A DNA stretch of 64,000 nucleotides, from NCBI GenBank assembly GCA_033725935.1, contig MU867116.1, positions 186,001 to 250,000 on the forward strand, written 5' to 3'. The translations under genes were made by a program, and so were the position numbers. Below the pieces are notes generated by a model. That model saw only the letters and a program-made list of their open reading frames with translations. It was not told the origin of the DNA and searched no databases. The stretch comes from Cladorrhinum sp. PSN259 (Eukaryota > Ascomycota > Sordariomycetes > Sordariales > Podosporaceae). Below, one piece after another: positions 32,144-41,467 of the stretch; within the stretch, counting starts at the first letter, position 1; every line of letters begins with the position of its first letter.

Positions 32144-32487
32144 CTACTTGCTACTCCCTCGACCGGTAGGAAAGAAAGTCTCAGTGCTGTCCAGGATTGC
32201 CTTCATCCGAGCTTCGTACGACGACACCGTAGAGGCAGTGCTCTTTTGGGAGAACTTGATTCGGGCAAAGACGTTGTCATCAAAGCGAGCATCGTCAGAG
32301 GAGGGCGGGGGCGGCGAGAGAGACTGAAGGTTGGAGTTTTCCTGACTTCAACGACATACAAGAGTCAGCGAACCCGCACGTTGGGAAGATGGAAATACAC
32401 CCCAAGCACACAGAGATACGAGAAGAAAGAGGCATACCTAGAGGTGCTGTGTGTAGCATTATTGATAGAGCTTCCAGATTGTGACAT
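32144..32487 (-). CDS. Small protein 3 of the Clr5-ANK locus (83 aa, 2 exons)
   Basis: The model is 32487-32438 and 32345-32144 over a 92-nt intron (GTATGC ... CGCTGACTC ... GTTGAAG). The exon lengths (50 + 202 nt) close in frame to 83 aa. A CAG 4 nt downstream is the alternative acceptor but breaks the frame. The N-terminal half is Ser/Asn-rich with a PPPPSS run. The core is DDNVFARIKFSQ, a Ser/Thr stretch, then SYEARMKAILDS. It is divergent from Clr5-ANK2, with 1267 bp between ATGs, repeating the arrangement of small gene 1 and Clr5-ANK1. TATATAAA lies at 32667-32674. No known domain, signal peptide or membrane segment. Confidence 0.75.
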
Positions 32488-32666
32488 TGTGGAAGAGTGA
32501 TGATATCTCTCAGAGCGAGATTCAAGTTGTGTTATGTGATGGTGCTACTTTGGGGAAAAAGATATCAATATGGCAGTGTCGATACCAACTGATGTTGGGT
32601 AAACTGGTGAGATCAAACCCAGGAGGGGATGAGACAATGGACAATGGCATTGGGGATTAAAGCGAG

Positions 32667-32674
32667 TTTATATA
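32667..32674 (-). promoter_or_regulatory. TATA box of small gene 3
   Basis: TATATAAA on the minus strand, about 180 bp upstream of the ATG at 32487; same 8-mer as in front of small gene 2. Confidence 0.55.
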
Positions 32675-33692
32675 CGAGACGGCCTCGGGGGAACCCACTG
32701 CAAAGTGCTGTTTTTGCAGCAAGTTTTCAATGTGTGCATGTGCTCGCAAGCTCAAAAATCTAGGCGCTCATCCTTTGAGATTTGGGCAGGGAGCCATTGG
32801 GACCACTTGGATTCCTGAGTCCTATTTTGGCAAGCAAGGCCCAAAGAACCCGTATTATGGATGGACGTTTCGAGCTGTCCCGTGTGTGGGGCGATCTCAT
32901 GAGAATTGGGACATTGTGTAATAGGATGGCAGTTTGTTATTGCTGTCTGTCGCATGCAAAGTGGGCACCGGTTTCCTGATGATACATATTGTTGAGGACA
33001 TTTGTGGCTGGCGCGGATGGGTGCATGTGCTGGATAGATCCTGCGAGTGAGGATGTGTCGAGCCCGGCCCGATCCCCTGAAGCACTCTCCCGCAAGATAA
33101 CTTTCCATGCATAATGGAATACCCGTAAAAATGATAAAGAAGAAACCCCAAAACACTGGGGAAAATGGTTAGTCCTCGATTAATTTGTAGGGGTTCAATG
33201 CTGGTCAGGCACCGGGGTTTGACATCGTTATTGTCAGTGTGCGTGTCGCTCCTGCTTTTCAACGCCGCCACCGTGGGTGAACGATGAGATTTGGGCATGT
33301 AGCCAATCAGAAACTGGCGGAGATCCCCCGAAGGCTCGAGGCGAGAAGACGGCAACATGTGGGGATAAGATTCGGGGTGACAGCCAATGAGAAACAGTGA
33401 GAATGTGAGCGAGCAAGGGTAAAGGCAAAGCTGAGCGGGATCCTTGCAGCACAACACTCTGGTGCACGCCAGACTTACGGGCTGCATGTGGCCGGATGTA
33501 TGCGCCGGATGATATCCCGCGTTGCCGTCTGATCATGGTCGTGCTGTTCTTGTCAAATAGGAGTAATTCTCGCTTTCACATGATGTACGTCGCGTACCTA
33601 ATCCGGGCGTCGGACCAGCTCGATTTTTTCTTATACATCTTTATTCTCCACTTCTCTCTCCAAAACCTTGCCTGCTTTTCCCAGTGTTTCTA

Positions 33693-33714
33693 AAAAAAAA
33701 AAAAAAAAAAAAAA
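33693..33714 (+). repeat. Poly(A) tract upstream of Clr5-ANK2
   Basis: A run of 22 A about 40 bp before the start codon. It probably lies in the promoter or 5' UTR and may be length-variable. Confidence 0.7.
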
Positions 33715-33754
33715 GGGGGATCAGAATACCGCCATCATCACCCTTCTTTTGGAA

Positions 33755-36700
33755 ATGAATCCTGATGCGGAGCGCACTCGCCAGTGGGAGGAGCTTAAAG
33801 AAGAGATACGTGACCTCTATATGGACAAAGATATGTCCATGAAGGATGTCATGGCCGAAATGATATCTCGATACAACTTCAGCGCCACCAAATCCCAATA
33901 CGAAACACAGTTGAAAAGGAAATGGGGGTTTCGAAAGTATCTCACAGCCAAAAACGATGATTTGGGGCTTGTTGCCCGACAGTTTGCGATTGCGCAAAGA
34001 CAATCTGGTGGAATCAGAAAAGCGGAATTCAAATTCCGGCACGAAAATCTCAGTCGGCCTTTGACGGCGAGACTTTTGAGAAGAAAAGGGGCACTTCCAG
34101 CCCTTCTCGAGATAAACCCGGGCATAAATGACCGAGGTGAGTGGGACTCAACAACACTGTATTGCATTGGCGTTCCACCATTGTTAACTCTATGAGCTCT
34201 AGAAAACGCCCCAAAGGACGCCGATGAAATCGCAGTGTCTTCCTCAGTTTCACAGCCCTCCAGGTCCACGACCACTGTTCTGGTAAACGACGCAATTTCC
34301 GAGTCCAGCACGCTGTCTACGCCTACCGCATTCGGTGTGACACTCACTCCCGCTACTACAAACGCCACCGTTGATGCTGTAGCCACGGCTGTTGTAACCA
34401 CCACCTGTCCCCCAATGAACCACACGCCCGCATCCGGAGATACTTTCAACCTGGAGCTCTTTCAGCAAGCGGAGCTTTGGGCCAATATACTTGCTAGATT
34501 AGACTTCCAGGCGACTAAACAACGCGTGCAGCAGCCGGGTCGGGGAACACATGCCGCACATGATGATCTTGACAGCTGTTTGCCTGCAATACCTCCAACC
34601 GCAGGAGCTTACCCGGAGCTGGTGCGCCAGGCTGTCCAGGACGCGAGTGTCTTCAATGTTGAACTTCCAAAATTGAGTGGTAGCGTGATCTCAACATCGA
34701 TTCTCCAACACAACTTTTCCCTGGCAAGCTATCTCATCGGCACGGGTTTGAATATCAATGCCATTACCTTGAACAACGAGACAGCTCTTACAGCTGCCAT
34801 TCGGGTCAGAAATCCTCACATGGTCCACCAACTCGTTGCCCGCAAAGCATCTCAACTTGTTCAAGGAAACATCTGCAAATGCGGAGGGGTCTCACATGCC
34901 AACGCCCTGGTAGCAGCTGCTGAAGTGGGTGATGAATTGTACATTGAATCCTCCTTGACTCCCGGGCGGCTCATCAACCTTCCGGGAACGCTGTCGCAGA
35001 ACCTATATGCCGTCTTGGATAGCACTCGGTTCTGTCGATGTGCAACACCACTCACTGCTGCTGTACTCGCACTCAAACACTCAACAGTCGTCACACTGCT
35101 TCGAGAAGGGGGGAGGAACACCCTCCCTACTTCTCCGGCTGCTGGGTGTGCTCTACGGCCCATCCCCCCCCTATCTGCTGCAATAGTCACTGGAGATTAC
35201 ATTTCGGTGACTCTTCTCCTCAATTCCGGAGTGGTAAAACTCGACGAAGACGCCATCAGGGCAACATATGAGCATGGTGGTTCCGAATTTCGGATTATCA
35301 AGGCATTGATATGTCACTTGTTCGTGACAGATCCGCCCAATCCAGATGTACGCCTCGGCAGTTTGCTGCTGCACTCGCTGCTGAAACAATTCAGACAGTT
35401 TGGGGATCTCGCTCCTGGCTCTTCATACCGCAGGCTACTCGATGCTGTTTTAAGAATTCCCAAAATAGCCGTGATTTTTTGGGGGAAAAGCTTCGGCGGG
35501 GATCCTCCCTCTCCGTTGTTTACAGCATTATTTCAGGGCTGTTTGAATCTCTTGAAACTTCTGGAGCAAGCTGGTGCCGATTTCAACGCTCCTCTTTGGT
35601 ACAAGTCATCCGAGGACGGGTCGCTTCAGTCCGCGTCGGTTTTGCGGTTGGCAGTGCAGCACAACTTTAACGTTCATTTGGTTACATATCTCCTACAGTC
35701 GGGAGCCCACAACAGACGAGACGAGGCGGAAACCACGACTTTGGTCGAATTATCTGCCAAGAATCAAAATCTCGCCGTCACTAAACTCCTTCTCAGTCAC
35801 AACTTTGACGTCAATTCCGCAGCAGGCACTCACAGAACTGCCCTGCAGCACGCCGTCATTAATGGAGATGCTGCAACGGTCCAGCTCCTGCTTCAGTACG
35901 GAGCAGGCGTCAACCTCTGGGCCGTGAACGACCCGAGAGCACCCCTCGATATTGCTACCCAGTTGAAGCGGTTCGACATCGTCCAGCTTCTCCTCGGTTA
36001 CGGGGCGGACCCAGATGGGCGCAGCAACATGATTGCGGGCTCGGACAACGACACGTGTCTCACGCCACTGCAAATCGCCGCAAAAGCAGGGGATCTGGAT
36101 ATCGTCCACGTCCTTCTGCAGTACAAGGCCAAACCCAACCGGAGAAGCCCGATATGGTACAAGGGGGTTGCAGCCCACGTCGACGCCTTCCTTTCTCCCC
36201 TCCAGCTGGCCATTTCTGCGAACAACCTTGCTGTCATCGAGGCCCTCCTCGCCCACGGCGCCGACGTCAACGACCGGGCATGCGGCAGAACCCTTTTTGA
36301 TCCCGCAGTTTCTCTCCTGGAAGCCCGCCAGACCCCCTTGCAAATGGCCGTCAGCAACAAAAACGCGGAGGCGGTCAACATCCTGCTCGGCTACAGCAAG
36401 CCTGCAAATGGCTGGTCTCATTTACCGTCCAACAAGGACAAGGAACGGAGCCTCCTGGCTGGCAAACCTCAAAAGCCCAGGCAGGGCAATCGACTCGACG
36501 TCAACGCGCCCGCTCACCAACGGGGCGGGGCCACGGCTCTGCAGTACGCGGCCATGGTTGGGTCCGTGAGCATAGCTGAGGCCTTGTTGGCGAGGGGAGC
36601 TGACGTGAATGCCCCAGCTGCAGAGCAGAATGGAAGGACAGCCGTTGAGGCTGCCGCTGAGAATGGACATCTGGAAGTAATGAGGCTCCTGTTGAGGTCG

Positions 36701-36805
36701 GGCATTATTGTGTACAGGGCGGACTGTACAAAGGCTGTGAGGTTGGCGAGGAGCAAAGGACATACCGAGATGGTCGAGTTCTTGAAGGAGAAGTTCCATT
36801 ACTAA
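33755..36805 (+). CDS. Clr5-domain ankyrin-repeat protein 2 (2 exons)
   Basis: The model is 33755-34136 and 34203-36805 (66-nt intron, GTGAGT ... TTAACTC ... CTCTAG), giving 994 aa in frame. The Clr5 domain (about 9-63) includes QWEELKEEIRDLYMDKDMSM and KSQYETQLKRKWGFRKYL. It is followed by RRKGALPALLEINPG, which matches Clr5-ANK1. A Ser/Thr/Val-rich linker (about 130-210) stands where the paralogue has about 400 extra residues. Ankyrin repeats fill the C-terminal half (TALQHAVINGDAATVQLLLQ, TPLQIAAKAGDLDIVHVLLQ, TALQYAAMVGSVSIAEALLA). The C-x-C-G-x3-H motif (352-359) and FCRC (404-407) match the paralogue. It lacks the intron that splits the Clr5 domain in Clr5-ANK1 and lacks the paralogue's exon 3. 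No NTPase motif is seen. Cellular role not established. Confidence 0.83.
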
Positions 36806-37578
36806 TATTATTGGTGTTACACTGTGTATTTACTTGTGGAGTTCTTGGGACGGATGAGACTCATCATATGGATAGACAAATTAGAAAATGGAGTCGGTTA
36901 GCGGGAGGTTGTGATGCTAGGGATCGTGACTGGTTGGAATTTCCAACTGTTGGATTTGGAAGTTGCTGTTTTGGGGCAGGATGGATTCATTTTTTTGGAT
37001 GGTAGACTTTATACAGTACGGATATGCGTCTGGGTGGTTCTTGGATGTTCGACTACAGGTGCTGCGGTGGCGATCAGCATAACTATTAAAGACTTTCTTC
37101 GGTTCGTCTCCTTTTCCACCCGAAAGAGTAAAATTGCAAGTACTTATTTGAATATAGCTGCAGTAGGTGGGGCTAGGGGTCATGCACTGTTGGGAATGCT
37201 AATTCAATGCGGATGTATTCCTCTCTTTCTAACAAAGTACATCCCTATAGCAAAGTAAAACCCTCTTTGATTTCAAATTTCAGCTCCCCGCCCTCGCTTC
37301 TTCTTATTTTTCTCTTTAGACCGTCTCCCATCAATCTCAATCAACACACTTCTTTTTTGCATTTGATCCTAATTCATCGATGGCGACCCATAGGACTGCA
37401 TTACAGTACTATGCTGTGATGAACAGCGGTTTTGCAACAGTGTTTTATGTTGGTGGGAATGTGCTGGCTGCCAAGATGGCCTCCCTCAGGTTCCATGTTT
37501 TTTCACGTTATTGACGACTGTCAAGACACGATATTGTCAAGTGCAAGCTGACCTTGACACGGCGTATCTCTCGGGTAG
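36806..37578. other. Intergenic between convergent genes
   Basis: The 3' flanks of Clr5-ANK2 (+) and the APH-like gene (-). No fourth small gene was found here when the conserved YEARM/NVFARI codons were looked for on both strands. Confidence 0.5.
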
Positions 37579-38769
37579 TTATTTAGCAGCGAATAAACCC
37601 GCCAACACACTATCCTCAAAAGACTCTCTATCCCTCGCCCACCCCTTCAGAATCAAATCCCTCCCAATCATCAAACCCGCCACGATGACTTCTCGAGGAG
37701 CAACAAGGGCACCACTCCGCGGTCGTCTGTTATACCACCCCACCAAGTGCACTCCCGCATGAATAGCGACCCGAAATGCCATCTCATCGCTCATCTCGCC
37801 ATACCCCTCAATAACTCCCCGCATGACGTGCATCGCGGTATCATTACCATTGAACACCTCGCGTTCGTACAAGTCCCCAATCATCTGCCCCAGATCGTAA
37901 GCTCTGTGCCCATACTGAGCAAACTCCCAATCAATAACAAAGAGTCTGTTATTATTGCCTTCTTCATCCCGCAGAGTGTTGTTATGATCCGGAAGTAAGA
38001 CGTTTCCGGACCAGAAATCACCGTGTATGATTCCCCATTCTATATCTTCTTCATCCTCACCACACCTCGGTGGCCTTCCGAACTCCCTCCCCATCACATC
38101 CCGAATTTCTGTCAGGGTCCCCTCGTGTCCAACCAAAAGCTCTGGGTAGTTCTCTAGGACGGTGAGGATGCTGTCGTAAGTGATACTGCGCTTGAGCTGC
38201 CTCATCGGGCGGTCAGTCCGTCCGATTGTAGCTCGCATGGTACTTTTCGCTAATGACGAAGAAGCCCAGGTATGAAATGAGCGAAGCCAGGATCCCAAAT
38301 GACGACCTAGGACCTCGGCGCTGGGAGGGGGAAGAAGCTGGCTGATGTTGCGCGAGAATAAAACAGACTTGAGATCAGTAGTCTCCGGGAAGTCTTGGAT
38401 GACTTGCGTGTTTGTCTGAGGGCTGAATAGGTACAGGTTGGGCGTCTTGATTTTGACAGTACTACTAAAAGGGGGCGAGTAACGCGCAACGGCCTCAAGT
38501 ATGGACTGTTCGATTGTACAGCGTGTGATGTCGAGCGGAAAATCTGGATTGATGGCGGCGAAGGCTGTTGAGTGTTTGATTATTACGGTTTTGGCTATAG
38601 TGAGTCCGTCGTTGGCGGGAAAGGGCCGAGCTAAATTGCCACGGTAGACAAAGTTGGCAGTTCCCCCGGTTAGCTGAGTGAGTGAGGAGCAGGCGTATGG
38701 TGTCTCGGACAACTCTTGCAGGATGCTAGCAGAGATTGAGGCTTCTTCAGCTTGGGTGAGTGGCGCCAT
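37579..38769 (-). CDS. APH / methylthioribose-kinase-like phosphotransferase
   Basis: A 396-aa single-exon protein of the aminoglycoside-phosphotransferase / choline-kinase fold. The Brenner-type catalytic motif IIHGDFWSGNVLL places His249, Asp251 and Asn256, and the metal-binding FVIDWEFAQ has Asp280, followed by GHRAYDLGQM. An N-terminal lobe with a Gly-rich LTGGTANFVYRG (about 33-44) and a basic VIIKHS strand (Lys65) binds ATP in this family. Relatives phosphorylate small hydroxylated substrates such as methylthioribose; the substrate here is not known. In fungi these genes are common and are not drug-resistance genes by default. No signal peptide. A TATATATC box lies at 38863-38870, about 95 bp upstream. 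Confidence 0.88.
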   Translation of the reverse strand: MAPLTQAEEASISASILQELSETPYACSSLTQLTGGTANFVYRGNLARPFPANDGLTIAKTVIIKHSTAFAAINPDFPLDITRCTIEQSILEAVARYSPPFSSTVKIKTPNLYLFSPQTNTQVIQDFPETTDLKSVLFSRNISQLLPPPSAEVLGRHLGSWLRSFHTWASSSLAKSTMRATIGRTDRPMRQLKRSITYDSILTVLENYPELLVGHEGTLTEIRDVMGREFGRPPRCGEDEEDIEWGIIHGDFWSGNVLLPDHNNTLRDEEGNNNRLFVIDWEFAQYGHRAYDLGQMIGDLYEREVFNGNDTAMHVMRGVIEGYGEMSDEMAFRVAIHAGVHLVGWYNRRPRSGALVAPREVIVAGLMIGRDLILKGWARDRESFEDSVLAGLFAAK

Positions 38770-39166
38770 GGCTGTTGATCCCTATGTGTTTGGTGCAGGC
38801 GTGCATTTAGGATGCTGATGAAACAAAAAAGAGAAAGGCAGGAATGAACAAATAATCACAAAGATATATACGCGGGTTAGGTCTTCTTCCAGCTAAACCT
38901 CCAATTCTATGACTCAGACCGGCCGCTCTTTGCTTACAGTAGAAGTTGTTGGAACTCAGCGCGCATTACCATTGGCTGAGAGTTGATCGAGCAATCTGAC
39001 GACATTGGCTTATGCAGGTCAGGACACCGCGCAGGCATAAAAAATGTAGATGGTAACTAGGATCGATGTCTGCGGCCCAATTTCGAACATAGGAAATGCT
39101 AGCATAATAACCGATGAGTATCCTTGACTCCTTGTATGCCCGCTCCCTATCTTCAACTACATGTAC
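38770..39166. other. Intergenic
   Basis: The promoter of the APH-like gene, including the TATATATC element at 38863-38870, then the 3' flank of the next minus-strand gene. Confidence 0.5.
38863..38870 (-). promoter_or_regulatory. TATA box of the APH-like gene
   Basis: TATATATC on the minus strand, about 95 bp upstream of the ATG at 38769. Confidence 0.45.
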
Positions 39167-40750
39167 CTACGAACTAGAAGATTCTCCAACCTCCTTCCAA
39201 TCCACATTGACTCCCTCCCACTCTCTCGTTCCATCAATAACCGCCTTAACCACCTCATATGCATCCCCAACTGCCACTCTCCAAGTTTCGACTTTTCCCT
39301 CCTCTCCCATCAACTGAACTCCCCTCGACTTCGCCTGCTCTTTCCCTGCGGAGACATCTCCGTCCCACTCGACCTTAACCAATAACACCCCTTCCTTCTC
39401 CGCATCTCCATTATCAACAGCAACAAAGTACTTCCGCGAGAAATTGCTATTGAACCTCTGCTCCCAGCAAACCTCGGGCCACTTCTCGACCGCACTTCTC
39501 AGATCCCACTCCTTCGCCTTTGGCAATTGACCCCGTTTTCTCTCGAGCCTATTTCCCGCAAGGATAATCCTCTCCTCGCCTTCTAACCTTCTATCCCACT
39601 TGGGATCCAAAAGCGGCGCTACAGTCTCCGGCCGCTGCTTCTTTGCTCCGTCCGAACCGCTCCACCGAAAGACATAAACGCAGTGCAAGTCCTCGGGCGG
39701 TGCCCAGCCCCGGAGACCCTGCGCCATCATGCATATCACATCTTGATACGTCGCTCGGGCCGAACAAGCCACACGCTGCGTCGCCTTCTCCGGAAACACC
39801 TTATCTTTGACTTTCCCCCCAAGGCTGGCTAATACCACGCCGCTTTCGACAAAGTCGGGGGTGTCGGCGATGAGGAAGAGAAATTTGTGCAAGAAGGGAT
39901 TGCGAGTGGAACGCTTGGGGTGAAGATCCATTGCTTCTTTGACGAGATCAGAGGAGGACGAGAGGATGGCTTGAAGGCGGCAGTTGAAGTTTTTTGGGTC
40001 TTTGCGGGCGCCGTTTGGCTCGAGGGTGACGATGAGTTTCTTTACGTCGACGCCGAGGAGTGCATAGACGGCTATGGAGGTGCTGTCTTTGGCTGCGGGT
40101 GCAGAGGGTGGGATCGGCCCCAAGGTGGGCGACCCCGGGTCATCAGGCGGTGTGGGTTCAAGGGGACTCGGCGGCTTTTGGTCGTCATCATCATCATCAT
40201 CATCATCAGGGTTGTCGTCATCGCCACCGGTATGGTTTTCTTCATCAACAGGAAGTGAATATAAGTCTTTTGCCTCTGACCAGTCCGTATTGCCTATCCG
40301 AATGCCAACGAAGGTAATGCCAGAGTGCTCGGCTTTGATCCTGAAGGAGTCGGTTTTGCATTCAAGGTCATCATCATCGAGGGTGACGAGGAGGACTCCC
40401 TTCCCTTTCCAGTCCTTGTCAAATGCAACAATGAAGTGGGTGGGATCCAGCGGAGGGTCTTGCTCGTTTTGCTCGTTTTGCTCGAGATGGTAGTCGAAGA
40501 TAGCTCTCAGTGACTGGCCGACAAAACTCGAACGAGGCGCAAGACGGACATTGCTCCCTGGCGTATTGGTGAAGGTTTCTGATTCACAGACTTGCTGGAG
40601 CTCCCGAAGTTCTGCATCTGTAAAATTCACAAGTGTGTAGAGGGCTGCCGGGCGCAGTTCCATTGGTTTATCGTGGAAATGCCCAACCGACGGAGCGGTC
40701 CGAGGGAGAGTCAAGTCGGGGTGTGACTGTTCGGACATCTCGGCTGTCAA
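39167..40750 (-). CDS. Fungal protein with internal repeats (DUF6924-like)
   Basis: A 527-aa single-exon protein. I see three copies of a strand pattern: FIVAFDKDWKGKGVLLVTLD (about 108-127), FLFLIADTPDFVESGVVLAS (about 295-314) and YFVAVDNGDAEKEGVLLVKV (about 450-469). Each has the form F-x-[FV]-x-[AIV]-D ... GV[LV]L. This resembles the DUF6924-type module of uncharacterised fungal proteins; the assignment is from memory. An Asp-rich linker (about 175-191) is coded by a TCA/GAT triplet run, followed by a Pro-rich stretch. No catalytic motif is recognised. The start at 40750 could move to the Met four codons later (MSEQSHPDL). A soluble protein, role unknown. Confidence 0.75.
   Translation of the reverse strand: MTAEMSEQSHPDLTLPRTAPSVGHFHDKPMELRPAALYTLVNFTDAELRELQQVCESETFTNTPGSNVRLAPRSSFVGQSLRAIFDYHLEQNEQNEQDPPLDPTHFIVAFDKDWKGKGVLLVTLDDDDLECKTDSFRIKAEHSGITFVGIRIGNTDWSEAKDLYSLPVDEENHTGGDDDNPDDDDDDDDDQKPPSPLEPTPPDDPGSPTLGPIPPSAPAAKDSTSIAVYALLGVDVKKLIVTLEPNGARKDPKNFNCRLQAILSSSSDLVKEAMDLHPKRSTRNPFLHKFLFLIADTPDFVESGVVLASLGGKVKDKVFPEKATQRVACSARATYQDVICMMAQGLRGWAPPEDLHCVYVFRWSGSDGAKKQRPETVAPLLDPKWDRRLEGEERIILAGNRLERKRGQLPKAKEWDLRSAVEKWPEVCWEQRFNSNFSRKYFVAVDNGDAEKEGVLLVKVEWDGDVSAGKEQAKSRGVQLMGEEGKVETWRVAVGDAYEVVKAVIDGTREWEGVNVDWKEVGESSSS
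40183..40209 (-). repeat. TCA triplet repeat coding poly-Asp
   Basis: A run of eight to nine (ATC)n/(GAT)n units that reads as poly-Asp on the minus strand, within the acidic linker of the internal-repeat protein. It is likely to vary in length. Confidence 0.8.
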
Positions 40751-41467
40751 TTTGTTTCTAATACGAAGAAATAGCTTGGCGATCTCGATTATGTTGTGTG
40801 AAAAGAAGAGAAACTGAGCTTGCTGGATTCATGTTACAGTGTAAGATGATGCCGAGTTAAAGCGACCAAATATCACCAACGCCGCCTTTTGGCTACGTCA
40901 CGATCACGTGGTCTGTACCAACATGATCTGTATCAGCCGGCTATGTCGGCGCCTTCCTATGGTTTGCCTAGAACTGGTGCAACAGGAATACCTGCTACCT
41001 TCCCTGTAAAGACAGTGGCACGGCTGTCAGCATTAACCAACGTGACCAACTAGACTCTAGAACCTGCTTTTTCGCATCCTAAAACGTAAATGCTCCCCCT
41101 TGTATTGGTCCACCGGGTGCATAGTTCCTCTTACTTTACGTGATACGCTTACTGTCTGTTAGTTGAACGCCGCCGGAAGGCATTGTTACAGCCTCGCCCA
41201 GCATCCTACTGACATCATGACTTTTCTTTTTCGCAGGGGGAATGGCTTCGGTTTCAGTGAGATTGTGATGCATCGAATAGCCTCAGGGGGAAGATGTTCC
41301 TGACCTGAGAAGCACCGTGGGAGGTGGTAAAGGTAACGGGAAATGAGTATAAATATCTGCTTGTGTCTGCCCTCAATATCGCTACAGCTTTCAGTCATCA
41401 TCGCAAGCCTCGCAGCCCGTCCTCAGCTGTATCTCACCTCAAAAACCTCTTCAAGAAAGACGACAAG
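40751..41467. other. Intergenic between divergent genes
   Basis: The promoter region shared by the internal-repeat protein (-) and the NucA/NucB-like protein (+). A TATA box for the latter is at 41348-41355. The 41324-41467 stretch stays open in the NucA/NucB frame but lies on top of the TATA box, so it is taken as 5' UTR. Confidence 0.5.
41348..41355 (+). promoter_or_regulatory. TATA box of the NucA/NucB-like gene
   Basis: TATAAATA about 120 bp upstream of the ATG at 41468. It supports the shorter start, because the frame stays open through it without being coding. Confidence 0.55.

Larger units (their letters stand above)
32488..33754. promoter_or_regulatory. Bidirectional intergenic region, small 3 / Clr5-ANK2
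   Basis: 1267 bp between divergent ATGs. It contains the TATATAAA box of small gene 3 (32667-32674) and, about 40 bp before the Clr5-ANK2 ATG, an uninterrupted run of 22 A. Such poly(dA:dT) tracts often keep promoters free of nucleosomes. No coding sequence is convincing here. Confidence 0.45.

Noticed and set aside
24932..36805. Calling the Clr5-ankyrin genes NLR receptors
   Set aside because: No Walker A/B or NB-ARC/NACHT motif is present. Only the repeat type and neighbourhood recall such receptors.
36806..37578. A fourth small gene downstream of Clr5-ANK2
   Set aside because: Neither the NVFARI nor the YEARM core is found on either strand there.
37579..38769. An antibiotic-resistance reading of the APH-like gene
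   Set aside because: The fold is common in fungi for small-molecule kinases. Nothing in the sequence points to aminoglycosides.
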